Shown here: positions 44,653 to 56,568 of the stretch, one piece after another
Layout: every line of letters begins with the position of its first letter
Numbering within the stretch: position 1 is the first letter of the stretch
DNA from: Chinchilla lanigera
Lineage: Eukaryota > Chordata > Mammalia > Rodentia > Chinchillidae
Direction of reading: 5' to 3'
Assembly: GCF_000276665.1 (NCBI RefSeq)
Contig: NW_004955427.1
Location: forward strand, 4,841,780-4,905,779
Length of the DNA: 64,000 nt
Made by a program: the position numbers and the translations under genes
Notes under the pieces: model-generated
What the model was told of the DNA's origin: nothing
Databases searched by the model: none
What the model saw: only the letters and a program-made list of their open reading frames with translations

Positions 44653-47025
44653 TAAAGAAAGTGTCTGGTCTGTTTTGGGAAGCCTCAATAGGTCAGTTTA
44701 AGGAGAAAGGTATTATTTGATAAAGATTTTTCAAAAGCATTGACTCAAAAGTCTGAATCTTAAGTATAAGATTATAAATCAAGTTGTTCTCATATTTAGC
44801 TTAAATTTGAAAAAAAGATATACAGAAATGCTGTCATAGTGACTGAATTTCTTACCCAACTGAAATTCCATTATAACAAAATCTTAAATATCAATTAAAA
44901 ACAGATGACATATATGTGAAAATGGCATTCTGAAAATATATTTTAGTATCAGAAGGTGAACATATGTCTGTTGCTAAAGTCTTAAAAACTTAAAAGGAAA
45001 TGAAAATAAGTGAAGTATTTCATTAGAGATTGTTAAACAGAAATTTAATTGAATCTTTTCAAATAAAATAATTAAAATCTTATCAGTTTTATATGCATTG
45101 TTTTTAGTAGTCAGTCCTACAAAAAAGGAAAAATTAACAATAGTATACCAACAAAGGCCTGATTGTCTAGGGTGTTCCATTTGTGAGTAATTAGCTAATA
45201 CAATTCATTCACCTTGGGCAAATTTATTAAAAAGTCACCAGCTATTCCCAAAAGAAAAGCCTTGTACAACAACCTAGTCTTACACACTTTCCCTGAAACA
45301 GTAGGAATAAAAACTTTAAAACAATTTAATCTGATTGCTCCTTCTTTGTAAGCATATGTTTAGGATCTGCTTGTATATCAGGGAAGGTTTAAATTATTTA
45401 ACATTTGTGATGTTTTATTTCTATTAAAACTGATCCCAGGAAAATTCCAGTATCTTTGGTATTTTGTCATGAAACTTTCAAATTTTTCTAACAGATATCT
45501 ATCAGTCCTAAAATTAAAAAAATTGAATAATTCGCCATCATAAATACCATCAAAAACTTAAAAGAAGAGGTTAACTGTCATGTGTTTGCAGACACAAGCA
45601 CATGCATATATGTACTCCCAGGGAATTAAAATATTTCTCCATCTGTCCTTGGCTCATCTAGTTAAAATTTTAGTTATGATTTAGCCAAAATAAAATTGTG
45701 GAGCAGGCTAAAATAATCCCGGTGACTTGAAAGATATTACCATTCCCTGATAACCCTACTTTGAGATTAATCAGCCATTATACAACTTTTGGGTGATGAG
45801 TCTTATTCAAACATATGTATGGTCACGAACGTGTATTTTTTAAAAATTTACTAGTGTTATTGAATTAAAATTAATTTTTGAATAGCTGGACTAAATCTCC
45901 TTTCTGTTGTTTTATAGTATTTTGATTAAACTTAAGTGCTCATATGTACTGTTTTTCTTTGTGTAATTTATTGTTTTATGTTAGGGTTGCTTATCTAATT
46001 TTTTGTTGTTCCAAATTAAACTGTGAAATCTTCTGAAAGAAACTGTACTTTTGTTGCTTTTCAAAAGTTACTATTTGAAAAAATGTTAATATTTGAATTT
46101 TATTAACTTTATTTCCTTTGATTCTTTAACCAGCTAATGTCTTCCCTTCTTCTGAGGACATTTTGTTTTACATTGCAACAAGAACATTTGTAATTACTTT
46201 ATCTACATTTTTGTTTAATTTACTCCTTTGTTAGAATAAGGGATACATGAGAATGGCGATCATGCTGTCCTTTCATCCTTGTTTATCTTTTTTTCTGGCC
46301 AAGAAACTCCTTACCTATTGAATGAATTTATTTGTTTAAATAAACAAACATGAAAAATATACAAAGATGACTTTATTAAAAGGATGTAGAAAAGTAGTAA
46401 ATAACCAGAGGATTTGAGCTAGTGTTACAATAGCAGTACCAGGGTTCTTATCAATTTCTGCCACAGATTTACAACATTAATTGTGTATTAGAAGAAAGGA
46501 GGGAGGAAAAATTTCCTCATTTTGATGTTTATAAATGTCTCAATGTTAAATTTATCTATGCTGTTCTAACAATAGATTATTGATCATTTTATGTGCATTT
46601 TCTCCAGAAATATGACATATGCACATTGAAGTTTGTGCACTATTTCAGGAATTATGAAATTAGTAGCATGGCAACTCCAAATCTTCCATGGTATTATTAT
46701 AATTAATACTTTCACTGCCTTACAGATAGCAACATCCTTAATTATAAATGAATTTGGGATAATTTTCAATGTAAACAAACTTTTAGAAATTCTCTCTTAA
46801 AATCATTTCCCTGTAACATCTCTGAAAGGTGGAGAACCTATTGAATGTATTGTTTACGTCAAAAATAACTTGTCATTTATAAATCTAGGCTAATTTATCA
46901 ACCACTCATTAACACACAAACTGTCCCTAGCTTTCCCAAGGTTCCATGGATTCAAGGAAAAGAAGATACAAAAGAGCCCATACGGATCTCACAAGCTACA
47001 TAGGTTGTTGTGCTGGACTTGTAGA
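44653..47025. other. Unassigned AT-rich stretch
   Basis: About 2.4 kb with no gene or repeat that I recognise. Confidence 0.4.
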
Positions 47026-47027
47026 TT

Positions 47028-47137
47028 GCTATTCTCTTCCTCTTCTTCCATTCCTCCCTCTGCCTCCTTTTCCTCTACTTCCTCATTCAGGTTCACCATC
47101 TTCTCCTCCATTTCTTTTTTTTTTTCCCCTCTTTGTA
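47028..47137 (+). repeat. Polypyrimidine (TCC/TTCC-rich) tract
   Basis: Over about 110 bases nearly all are C or T (CTCTTCCTCTTCTTCCATTC, CTCCCTCTGCCTCC, then a T-run and CCCCTC). Opposed frames here are low-complexity Ser/Pro/Phe artefacts. It ends in TTTGTAGG, which resembles a 3' splice site, but no exon follows that I can support. Confidence 0.85.
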
Positions 47138-49120
47138 GGTTTAGGCAATTAATATCTGAAAAATTAGAAATTAGATTTCTATGTCAAACAATACTTTAAA
47201 TCTGATAGTCTCATTTGCAGTGAAAAACCTGTAGAGCTGTAGAAGATTGCAAATTATTTTATCCAAGAATTTAATGCCATAGTGTTTTCAAATGCTATGT
47301 CCTAAAATATTTATATATTTAAATTATATGTGACCTCAGAGAGGCCCTTTTTAACATCATTATAAAATATGCTGCTAGTGAAACTCAAGAGTAAACATAC
47401 ACAAATATATCAACACATCTTGATGTGCTCAGATTTACAAGCAGTCTTGATTACCATTAATGGAAGTTATGTATGCACATAAATGTTTATTATCTTCCAT
47501 TTACTCAGAGTCACTTCTTTCTAGTGCTTTCAGTGTGTTCTATCATCATTAATGTTCTGTAACAGCTTTTAAACTGTGTCTACACAGCAAAAAAGAACTC
47601 TTGCAAATTTAATAGGACCAGGAATGCAGACACACTTTCCAAATGCTACAGTTATTCAATTTGTTATGTCCTGTGGTTTCCTATTTTTGTCTCAGGTTTT
47701 TTTCTTGACTAATTTATTTATTTTGCTCTTTTATTTTTCATATAAACTGTATTGATCTATGAATTTTAAATGTTAATATCAGTTTATTTTGATATTTATA
47801 GGTCTGAGGAAAAATTGTATGGACATATTATTCCCTAAATACTAGAGATTTTGTGGCTCTATCTCATTCCTTGCGGTGAATACATAGGATCCTTTCACAC
47901 CACCTGAAAGCTATCGTCTGGGTCTTATGTGGAGGAAGCTGTCTTTAGTGTTCAGAGTCCAGATGTCACAACCAGAGTTTCATGCATGCAGACAACCAGG
48001 CAGCTGGACTGGCAGAGCTGTCTGAAATTGTGCCCCAAAAATACAATGGAGGAAAGTGATAAATGGTAATAGAAATGAATCCAAATAGTATTGTCAAGGT
48101 GACAAACAACACAAATCTTTAAAATTCTTGTGTTCCTATGAAAGAGAAAAATGTTGATGATTGGAAAATTTAGTTCCAATACAATAGATTCTTCTCAAGG
48201 TCATTTAACTTGTTCCCCAAAATGTACTCTGAACAGAACTCATGGGAATTCATATATTCTATGTACATTGTTTAAATTTCTGTTTCATTTGTTGCTGCCT
48301 TTAATTTATTGAATTCAGAGATTTTCATTTATACCCTTTGCTTTTCTTCTTTGATTAATGTCTCTTAGAGCAGTAAGAGTGCCAAGCAGACCTCTCTGAA
48401 AAGGTTAAACCAACAAGGTTGATGCCTTTCTGTCCTTAAACCAAGCTGTTCGTTCATTGTGTGACCTCCCAGACATGCATCAGCACGGAAGAATTCACAC
48501 TACGTGGGAGAGATAAAGTAGGTATCACGGCCATCCTTGTCATACAGTCAACTTTTGTGTTGCTTTTATGAATATGCCACAACTTCTTCACCATGACATA
48601 TCTTTCCATGTCCTTCTATGTATAAAGTCACTATACTAATTTGTCAATTGAGGGTGCATTCTGACCCACAGATAGTGAATGTTTGATGTGCTGTGAAACT
48701 AAGAAATTAGCCACCTGCCATGCATTATCTAAAATAAAAAATATATTTTATTAAAATTGTGGGCCCTAATAATCAAGCAACAATAAACATAAAAGTATTT
48801 TCAGTAACTGCTAACCATTACTAATGAAATAGTTAAAATAAAAGTGATAATAACTTAGTTCAGTATGCCTTCTATGGGATTATGATCCTCCAACAAATAT
48901 ATCCAGAAAAACTTTCATAGATTTACTCTCAATCTGTTTTCATTTTAAATATTCGTGATTTTAAAGATGGAAAGGCCAGATTGTATCATGTGCACTTGAG
49001 AGAACTTTAAGTACTCATTTCTAATTAATAGTCATGTCACTGTCTTTAAAGAAGTAGTACTTTCCTCTATTATTTTCAGTTTTGGAGAATAAACCATGGA
49101 AATAGCCACTGATTTTATTT
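47138..49120. other. Unassigned stretch
   Basis: No gene or repeat recognised over about 2 kb. Confidence 0.4.
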
Positions 49121-49124
49121 TTAT

Positions 49125-49195
49125 CCCAAAGCACACAGCAAACAAGTGGCAACTATAAAACCAGTTTTACTGGCTTCAAAGTTATTACTCTTAAC
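49125..49195 (-). mobile_element. MIR-like fragment, minus strand
   Basis: GCACACAGCAAACAAGTGGC, then ACCAGTTTTACTGGCTTC and TTATTACTCTTA match the antisense MIR end (CACACAGC ... AGTGGCAGAGCCAGG ... ATGCTCTTA). Confidence 0.55.
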
Positions 49196-49569
49196 AGGTT
49201 ATTGATGTTGACCATTTAACCCATCTCAGAGAAACTTTAGTAAAAGAATTTAGTAATATTTTTTATTTAATTTAATGTAGTACAGCATTACTAGAGAATC
49301 CTAGGTTTTGGCCAAGAATGAACGCAATAATTTTTTCAAGGCACAACCAGGGCCCAATAAAATTTCCTCAAGAATCTGCAAGTCCCTGGACAAGACCAAC
49401 TGTAGTTCTTCAGATTTTTTAGCCACTAATACAGTTTGTAAATTGGCAAACATTTTTGAAGTCTTCAGTAGAGAGAAGACACTCAGATAACATAACATGC
49501 TTTGCCTTTTTAAATCACCAGGGTAAACCTATAAGGGATTTTCTAGAAACTAAGTTTATTAGTAATGAA

Positions 49570-49652
49570 ACAAAACCTCACAGAGGTTACAAGAGATTGT
49601 TAGTCACACACCCAGTCAGTAGTGGTGCTGGGATCCAAATCTAAGTTTTTCT
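49570..49652 (-). mobile_element. MIR, minus strand
   Basis: CAAAACCTCACAGAGGTTAC, TTAGTCACACACCCAGTCAG and GTGGTGCTGGGATCCAAATC match the antisense MIR order. Confidence 0.7.
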
Positions 49653-49682
49653 CCCACCTCGTAGAATCTTCAGAGCTACTCT

Positions 49683-49712
49683 GATAATACAGGATAATAC
49701 AGGACAGGATAG
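49683..49712. repeat. Short GATAATACAG tandem
   Basis: Two exact 10-base units (49683-49692 and 49693-49702) and a variant third. Confidence 0.85.
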
Positions 49713-51180
49713 TATGTGAGTGAGGAACTTATAGCTCTTTCACTGTCCCCATGTGTCATCACAGTGTTAATTTATGACAAAATGAGATTTCTTTCTTTCC
49801 CCTATAAAATTTTATTTCTTTTATAGAACTTATATCTGCTTGATAATGCAGTTTTATTATTGTTATTCTGTTATAACATAAGCTGTGGCAGGCTGAGAAG
49901 TTCATTTCATGAAGCCTTACGCATGAAGAGAAGCTCAAGAGAACCGTGTGTAGGCAAGAAAGTCATTTCTTCTGAGTATGAAAGCAGAGGCAAGTTAACA
50001 CGAGTCAAAAGGTTTAAGGTTTGCTTTCATTTCAAAGACACCCTCAGTGATATGGCTGATGTCATCTTGAAAAGATTTGCTTAATCTATTACATAAGACA
50101 AAATTCATTTAAAATATCTGTTTTTCTTTTGTTTTAATTGCATTAAAATATACTAATCAACCATACAGGATGCAGTAGAACGCTCCTAGTGACATTTCAT
50201 AGCAGGACAAAATCAGATTCCCAGAAAAATAAGGAGATATTTATAGGACACTGTTACTGATGCACATTGCGATAGCATTGGGAATTGAGCTGTCTCCTTG
50301 TTCTGGCTCTGCTGAGAACAAACTCAGTGAATAAAAATGAACTGCTTGACTTCGATTTCTCCATTATGACAACTACAAAAAGGATTTATTCAGAGCATTT
50401 TGAAATCTGTTTGTTCCTCACACTCTACAGTCCAAGGAAATTTTAGGGGATAAAAATTCTAGTAGAAAATCAGTGAATTTTCTTTTAGAATAAAAATATG
50501 TTTTTGTCTTTTAAAATGTTGATTAGAGAATATTTGTTTCATTTTTCACGTATCCTTTCCAGGGCTAACAAATAACAGCAATACAAAATGAAACCCATAC
50601 CCGGGAGATAGTTACCAAGAAAACATTGAAGACCCTAAAAGCTCATAAGATGATTCTTTAGTCAGGCAAAGGAAAAGGTCAAACTAAAACACCAGAAGTA
50701 CATTAAAGTCTTGTGCATGAGAAAATTTGTACCTAGGCAAAAGATCTACCCCAAGAAAGATTATATAAACACTTTTGGCTTTCATACTAAACAAATGCAT
50801 AGTATTAAAAGGCAAAAAAAAAAAAAAAAGAAAAAGAAAAAGTTATTTGACTCAGTGGAGATACTTAATTATCAGGAAATTCCACAAGATGACTTCCTGG
50901 TTCCACTGCATGAGAAATTCATGCCTCTTAATGTAAGTAAATTAAAATGCACATTTATTCATGCCAATTATACTTTAAATCTCAAATCTACTGTGCTCTC
51001 TAATCCTTCATATTAATAATAGGGATTGTCTATGCCAAGCTGTAACATAGATAAAGTCGCTGACCTCTTGTGATTTTCCATTAAACAAAGTCCTCACGCC
51101 CTAGTTTTACTGATAAAGTGATATAAGCAGAAATATGAATGAATAATTATTCTATCCTTCTGTGATAAGCTTTTTACATT
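49713..51180. other. Unassigned stretch
   Basis: No gene or repeat recognised, apart from an A-run with AAAAAG units at 50813-50841 that gives a Lys-rich open frame. Confidence 0.4.
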
Positions 51181-51194
51181 TCCAAAAGTTCTGC

Positions 51195-51960
51195 CAGTGG
51201 CCCAGCCCGAGAGAGCATCTGTGGGCAATGATTTAGTTGCGGAACAAGTCCGTGGGAGCGAGCGCGGAAGGCAGCCACGCGGCTTCGCACTGCCCCTCCA
51301 GGAGCCTCCCTGGAGAGTCGCAGCTCCTTACACGGAGTGCCCGTGGGGACTGAGCTGGCCGTATTGCCTGGTGAAATGATTTGTGGATACTTGTTTCCTA
51401 ACTGCGTAGACTTTTCAAGGTTTTCACAACGGCTAAATTGCTAGTTCTATAGAATATTGTGTATTGTTTCCCGAAGCACATAAATATGACGGGTCTACAT
51501 TATTCACTCTTCCAAATCAAATGTGCTTATTGATCTGTTATGTAGAACTGAATAAATTACTCTCCTTACTCTGGAGAGAGATGAAAATACACGTGTGATT
51601 GTATGTGTGTGTGTGTGTGTGTGTGTATGAGAGAGATGCACACAAAGGTACACAGACAAAATTTTCAAGCAGTTATTAGGGAAAATGTCGTTACTTTAAT
51701 TGCCAGATCTATTTTACTGAAATTTAATGCTAGAGAAGACTTCAAATTTAGAATCAGTCACTGGTTCAACCATGCCGCAGTCTTGGCCGTCGAGGTTTTG
51801 CGCCAGGGGTCACGTTCCCGCCTCGCTCACAGCTCGCTGCAGTACTAAATAGGGTCTTTGCTTTTGCTTCTTTTGTTCTCCATTTTTAAACGCACTTCAT
51901 GTGATTTCGCTTAGTTTGGGCGTCTATCCAGGAATTAATAACTTCGACCATAACTTTGAG
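51195..51960. promoter_or_regulatory. CpG-enriched patch, candidate regulatory element
   Basis: I count about 31 CpG dinucleotides in about 780 bases. Thirteen of them fall in 51205-51361, and seven in 51793-51836. Most of the window shows roughly none or one per 60 bases. The densest part includes GGGAGCGAGCGCGGAAGGCA and CAGCCACGCGGCTTCGCAC. No TATA box, exon or gene is apparent. It could be a small orphan CpG island, an enhancer or weak promoter kept unmethylated in the germ line, or a recently arrived sequence not yet CpG-depleted. The 60-codon frame at 51197-51379 lacks an ATG start and I do not call it coding. A (TG)n tract at 51603-51626 divides the two dense parts. Confidence 0.45.
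51603..51627. repeat. (TG)n microsatellite
   Basis: About 12 TG units. Confidence 0.95.
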
Positions 51961-52778
51961 TCTGTTATTGACAAAAGAACAAAATTCCTACTGTTAACTC
52001 TGTCTTATCAAAACTCAGAATCTGTAAATGGTATCCAAATTTCTTGATGTACATGCGTTGCACGAAAAAAATAAATAATTGAACAAATGTGAAGTGCTGT
52101 CCTCAATGAGCATGGCAAAGAAAGATTATGTAGCACACAAGGAATTATGACCACTGAAGACGTTTGTCTGGTTCATTTTGAGAAAAGACAGCATGTGTGT
52201 TTGCAAACGCTGACAGGTTACTACCCAGAAGTTGATTCAGCTCTTACAGGTCTGAGGGCTGAACTGGAAGCAGTAGGAACCACAGAATAGGTGTCTTGTA
52301 GCTTAACAATAGAGCTCCTGACACAATCTACAATGTTATCAGGACAAAATTATTTTCCCGGAAGCGCTTCAATAAAAATTAGAAGATACTGACGTTGCCA
52401 TGGAGTGATCCTCTCCTAGATAAATGTGTGGGTTTCATGTGTTCTAATTCTGACTGCAACATGAGTAATTTTTCAGTTTGAATTACTCATAGATTTCATA
52501 ATTATTTGTGTACTTTTAACAATTTTTCTATTTAATTTAAGGTGATTTCACGTTGCACAATTTAATTAAGAATTTCTTAGTCTGGAAGCCAATAATATAA
52601 GAGGTGCTTAATTCCTTTAAAATGATGTGAATGTTCTTATTTTCTCTAGAAAAAAATTTTAAATTATCTTTCTCCTCACAATACACAGTTGTTTTACATT
52701 AACATAAATTATGTTATTCTTTTTTTTACTTAGTGCTACAAGTGTTGTGGTATGAAGAGAAATCAAATTCAAGGAACA
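51961..52778. other. Unassigned stretch
   Basis: No gene or repeat recognised. Confidence 0.4.
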
Positions 52779-52870
52779 GGGGCTGGGGATTCAGCTCAGC
52801 AGCACAGTGCCTGCCTGGCAAATGCAAGGTCATGAGTTCAATTCCCGGTATTGGAAAAAAAAAAAAAAAA
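52779..52870 (+). mobile_element. ID SINE, plus strand
   Basis: GGGGCTGGGGATTCAGCTCA start, CTGCCTGGCAAATGCAAGGT, box B GAGTTCAATTCCC, A-tail. Flanked by the similar AATTCAAGGAA and AATTGAAGGAA. Several changes from the young copies. Confidence 0.93.
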
Positions 52871-53860
52871 TTGAAGGAAGGTTGGTTCACTCTTAGTACC
52901 TTCTGCCAAATGAGCACATTCACAGAAAGAAGGAAAACCACGACATTTCCTTTAAGAAAGAGTTTTAGTCTTGCATTATGCCACAGTAGGCATGCATGCA
53001 AATCCAGTGTAGCTGAAATAAGGGTATTCTTAGGTGTAATTAATCTTCTGAGAGGGGAAGAGTCTGCTTAGATGTAATTAGATGCTGTCAGATGAGAGGC
53101 CATGTGCTCACCACTTCTAATGTTTAAAAATTCCACTGCTACTTCCTTATTAACTACACTCAAATGGGATTAACATTACTATTTTATAAATATGTTTTGG
53201 GAACAGTTTGATTAAGATTCTATTTCTGTTCATTCTCTTTTCCGTGCACAGTCATGAACGTAACTCTGTACTCTGTGTGCTGCTTTTGTAAGGAGTTTAT
53301 TCCCTCAGAGCACAGATTAAATACTGTTGCCTCCGGGCATAAATTCATAGTACAGAGTGATACACTGGAAAGGAACTCAAAAGCGATAAGATGATTAATT
53401 CAAAGAAAAACACCTTAAAGTAATCCTTATTACTGAGTGTACGAAACATGTGTCCTTGTAAAAATGGAAGGAACTGGCGTACCTAAGGTATATCCTAATG
53501 TGTCAACATTGAATGAATTCACAAAATTATAGGCCTATAATTAAGCATGCTTCTCACTGATTAATAACAGTTCAATTATAAAGGGTCCATTAAGTAAAAA
53601 CTATAATCTAATGTGCACATAATGACTTTCTCTACGTTGTATCTTAAGTCAGGATTGTGGGTCCTCGCTCTAATGTACTGGCCGCGTGGGAAGGTAGACA
53701 TTTGCATCCAGAGAGTCTAAAGAGCTTCATTCTTTAAAGAAGTTAATCACATTATCTTCATGATTCCTTCCAGTATCTTAATAAAATATCTGTAATTATC
53801 TGCAAAGAAAATTTCATAACATGTTTCATAACATGCATCTATGATATTAATACTTTTGCT
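52871..53860. other. Unassigned stretch
   Basis: No gene or repeat recognised. Confidence 0.4.
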
Positions 53861-53992
53861 TTTTTTGGTTTTGTGAGACAGGGTCTCACTAAAAGATTCA
53901 GGCTGGCCTTGAACTCCCCATACAGCCTGAGCTATTCTCAAACTCTAGGTGATACTCTTGCCTCAGCCTCCAGAGAGCAGAGCTTACAGGTG
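53861..53992 (-). mobile_element. B1-like SINE, minus strand
   Basis: TTGTGAGACAGGGTCTCACT, TCAGGCTGGCCTTGAACTCC and TTGCCTCAGCCTCCAGAGAG. Truncated at the far end. Confidence 0.88.
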
Positions 53993-54177
53993 TTACATAT
54001 CTGCACAAGTACCTGCAGTGTACTGCTTCCAAATGTTTGTACCCTTGTGTATAGCACTCTCACTTATTATTATGGCCACTCTGATTTTAAATCCAGAAGC
54101 AGATTGTTTAGCCATCACAGTCTGTCTTTCAAACCTACATATTTTGTTCTTTTTTCTAACTGGCTAACTGTTTTTTA

Positions 54178-54298
54178 TTTTTTAATTTTTTTTATTTTTT
54201 TAATTTATTTTATCTTTTTTGGTTTTTTTCTCCGGTACCAGGAACCGAACTCACGACCTTGCGCTTGCCAGATAGGCGCTTTGCTAAATCCCCAGCCC
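54178..54298 (-). mobile_element. ID SINE with long T-rich tail, minus strand
   Basis: TTTTTCTCCGGTACCAGGAA, CCGAACTCACGACCTTGCGC and TTGCCAGATAGGCGCTTTGC, then TAAATCCCCAGCCC. It lacks a few bases of box A (GCTGAG reduced to GC), so promoter strength would be impaired. Likely target duplication CTGTTTTTTA at 54168-54177 and 54299-54308. Confidence 0.92.
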
Positions 54299-54308
54299 CT
54301 GTTTTTTA

Positions 54309-54803
54309 AATTTTAATTTATTTCAAGAAACAGATTGCTGAAGTCTTTTATTACTAATAGAAATATAAGTTTTAAGAGTTAAAAATAACCTGAGTACAAT
54401 AATATAGTATACTACTTATTATATAATCTGATTTCATTGTATGGTACATTTTAATATAGCTGACAAAACTTTTCATTTTACCTTGGAAGAGGCACTTCAA
54501 ATGCAAATGACTCTAGGGTAAGTGAAGCACTGTCTTAAATAAATATTAACATTTTAAATATCAGTGTTGAACGTCTGCTTGGGAGTATGTTTTGAAGTCA
54601 AAGGTGGAGAATGTGGGGTTTTAAAGAGGGGAAATAGTTCTAGAGGACATGCAGAGAGGGCGTGGACCATGTGTCCTGTAGTCACCTCCACTGCATGTCC
54701 CCTATCACGTGTCCTGATAGATGGTAGTGGCTGATTCCTCAGATGTGTGAAGACCTGTCAAGAGAATAATTGCAAGCATGTATTAATAAAAATAATTAAA
54801 CTT
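54309..54803. other. Unassigned stretch
   Basis: No gene or repeat recognised. Confidence 0.4.
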
Positions 54804-54886
54804 GGCCTGGGGATGCAGCTCAGTGGTAGAGTTGTCGTCTTGCATGCACAAGGCCCTGAGCTCGATCCCCACCACCATGTGCACAT

Positions 54887-54917
<31 letters not shown>
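54804..54917 (+). mobile_element. ID-like SINE of another subfamily, ending in (CA)n
   Basis: GGCCTGGGGATGCAGCTCAG, TGGTAGAGTTGTCGTCTTGC, and box B CTGAGCTCGATCCCC. The tail is not poly-A but ACCACCATGTGCACATGC followed by (CA)n at 54887-54917. The body resembles a BC1/tRNA-Ala-type ID more than the other copies here do. Confidence 0.85.
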
Positions 54918-54922
<5 letters not shown>

Positions 54923-55144
54923 GTAACTAAACTGCTGGGTGTAAGTAAGATTTTGTAAGAATTATCTTAGAAGCATACCCCTTTCCCCAGATCTGTTTGC
55001 AGTATTCACTACAAACCAATAACTCTGCAGAGAAAATTTTCACGATGGCCCTCTGGACATCTATTCAGCAGCAGTTTATCATACTCAGAGCACACGGAAA
55101 TGATGAAAGATGAATGTCCTTGCTTTCAGATAAAAGATAATTCA

Positions 55145-55800
55145 AACATCATATCACAGCGATACATGTGTAGCCATGTTTATAGAGGTACAATTTGTAA
55201 TTGCTAAGTTGGGGAAGCAACCCAAATGTCCATCCACTGAGTAATGGATGAAAAAATTGTGGTACTTTTATATAATGGAATATTACTCAGCTATAAAGAA
55301 AGATAAACTTGAGGCTTTTACAGGTAAATGGTCNNNNNNNNNNNNNNNNNNNNNNNNNNNNNNNNNNNNNNNNNNNNNNNNNNNNNNNNNNNNNNNNNNN
55401 NNNNNNNNNNNNNNNNNNNNNNNNNNNNNNNNNGAAAGGAAAATACTCAAAGGTAAAGGGCAACTGGGGTGTGGGAAAAGAGAAGGGAAAGAAGGGGAAA
55501 TTATGTATGAATGTATATACAGGATAGCTAACACAGTTGTACTACTAACTTCTATCGCTTTATGGAAAAGAATAGTTAAAGACTAATTATTTGATCAATC
55601 TTGCATGTCTCTATTTGTTTTCCTGAGAAACCACTTCAAAGATATCAATACAGACTAAAACAACCATTGTTAATTTCCTACAACTTTGTCTGTAACTCTG
55701 TATTGCATGTATTGTTCTCATGCTATTTTCTAAATGAATGTCTGTTTGTGAATATGTTTTTCTTCTTTTATTTTTAAAATAACAACAACAAAAAAAACAG
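55145..55800 (+). mobile_element. L1: end of ORF2 and 3' UTR, plus strand, containing an assembly gap
   Basis: It starts in ORF2 (CAATTTGTAATTGCTAAGTT, GTCCATCCACTGAGTAATGG) and gives the conserved C-terminal wording IMEYYSAIKKDKLEAF in the frame at 55248. After the gap it continues as the 3' UTR (GGCAACTGGGGTGTGGG) and ends A-rich at 55770-55800. The gap hides the ORF2 stop and the start of the 3' UTR. Confidence 0.9.
55334..55433. other. Assembly gap (100 N)
   Basis: Exactly 100 N, the usual placeholder for a gap of unknown size. Open frames running through it are not real evidence of coding. Confidence 1.
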
Positions 55801-55804
55801 ATAA

Positions 55805-56170
55805 AGGATAATTTTCTTCAGGTTTACTTTCAACTTTCCTTAATAGCCTCAGTCAAATTTTTTATGCAGTTCGTCAGAACTGGGACCTCCCTGCTGAAGC
55901 ACTCTTGCGGGGAAAGTGCCTACGTATTGGTCCACTTACTTTGTCAAAACACTCTTCAGATGAAAGACGCTCCATTTCTTCCACTTGTCTGATTTCACGT
56001 CACTGTTTTCCTCATTGTCCCACACACAATGTGATGAAGCCCGCTTCATTGTGAAGATTCCTGTAGAATGTTCTCAAAATAATCTTTGATTTGTTCTAAA
56101 TTTGCATTTGATGACGACGGCATCTACCCTTTAACAAATGCTATGTCACTCTCACCCTGTAAATATTCTC
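55805..56170 (-). pseudogene. Decayed coding-like sequence, parent gene unknown
   Basis: On the minus strand an ATG at about 56122 opens a 25-codon frame (MPSSSNANLEQIKDYFENIL and five more residues) that stops. Downstream, other frames continue with equally protein-like segments (VEEMERLSSEECFDKVSGPI, then RRHFPRKSASAGRSQF, later NCIKNLTEAIKES). The residue make-up (Glu/Lys/Ser rich, few low-complexity runs) and the CpG content are unlike the AT-rich surroundings. This suggests a retrocopy or exon remnant broken by frameshifts. I do not recognise the parent protein. No poly-A tail is visible, because the 3' side runs into the A-rich end of the neighbouring L1. Chance or an unrecognised transposon ORF cannot be ruled out. 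Confidence 0.3.
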
Positions 56171-56559
56171 CACTGTAATTTAGCATAAACTAAGGCAAAC
56201 TATATTCTTTCACTGTGAAAAAAGCATATGATAGAGTTTATGTGTGTGTGTAACTAGGTTGATCTAGAAAAATATTGTTGAAATTTATCATTTTTGCTCT
56301 TGTGGTGCAGGGATTGTGTTATTTCCTTGTTGCATGAGATACCTCCTAGTTCCTTGTGATACACAGAGACAAATTTTGTTCTATCTGGCAACTTCAAATT
56401 TATATGCATGTGGGCATAATTATAGACTTTTTAGTACTGTTATATTCAGAGATGTATTTGTTCCTTTTAAATGCAACATCATCTTGAAAATTTTATCCTT
56501 ATGATAATTTTTGAGAATGGACAGTAAATCTCCAAATTTCTTTTTCCTTTTTAATAATT
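56171..56559. other. Unassigned stretch
   Basis: No gene or repeat recognised. Confidence 0.4.
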
Positions 56560-56568
56560 GTTTTGGCC

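Noticed and set aside
46332..46350. Apparent palindrome TTTGTTTAAATAAACAAAC
   Set aside because: The symmetry is short and imperfect, and common in AT-rich DNA. No feature is attached to it.
48455..48515. A short HQHGRIHTTWER-like translation resembling the end of a C2H2 zinc finger
   Set aside because: There is only one partial finger, no upstream Cys pair at the right spacing, and a stop follows at once. Chance is the simpler reading.
49301..49498. Overlapping opposite-strand frames with protein-like wording
   Set aside because: They are short (60-65 codons) and mutually antisense, with no recognised family. Not enough to call a pseudogene.
50711..51016. 101-codon frame with a Lys run
   Set aside because: The Lys run is an A-rich simple tract, and the rest has no coding signature.
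53873..54316. 147-codon plus-strand open frame
   Set aside because: It runs through the antisense of a B1-like SINE and an ID SINE, with a poly-Phe/Ile stretch from the T-rich tail. It is repeat-derived.
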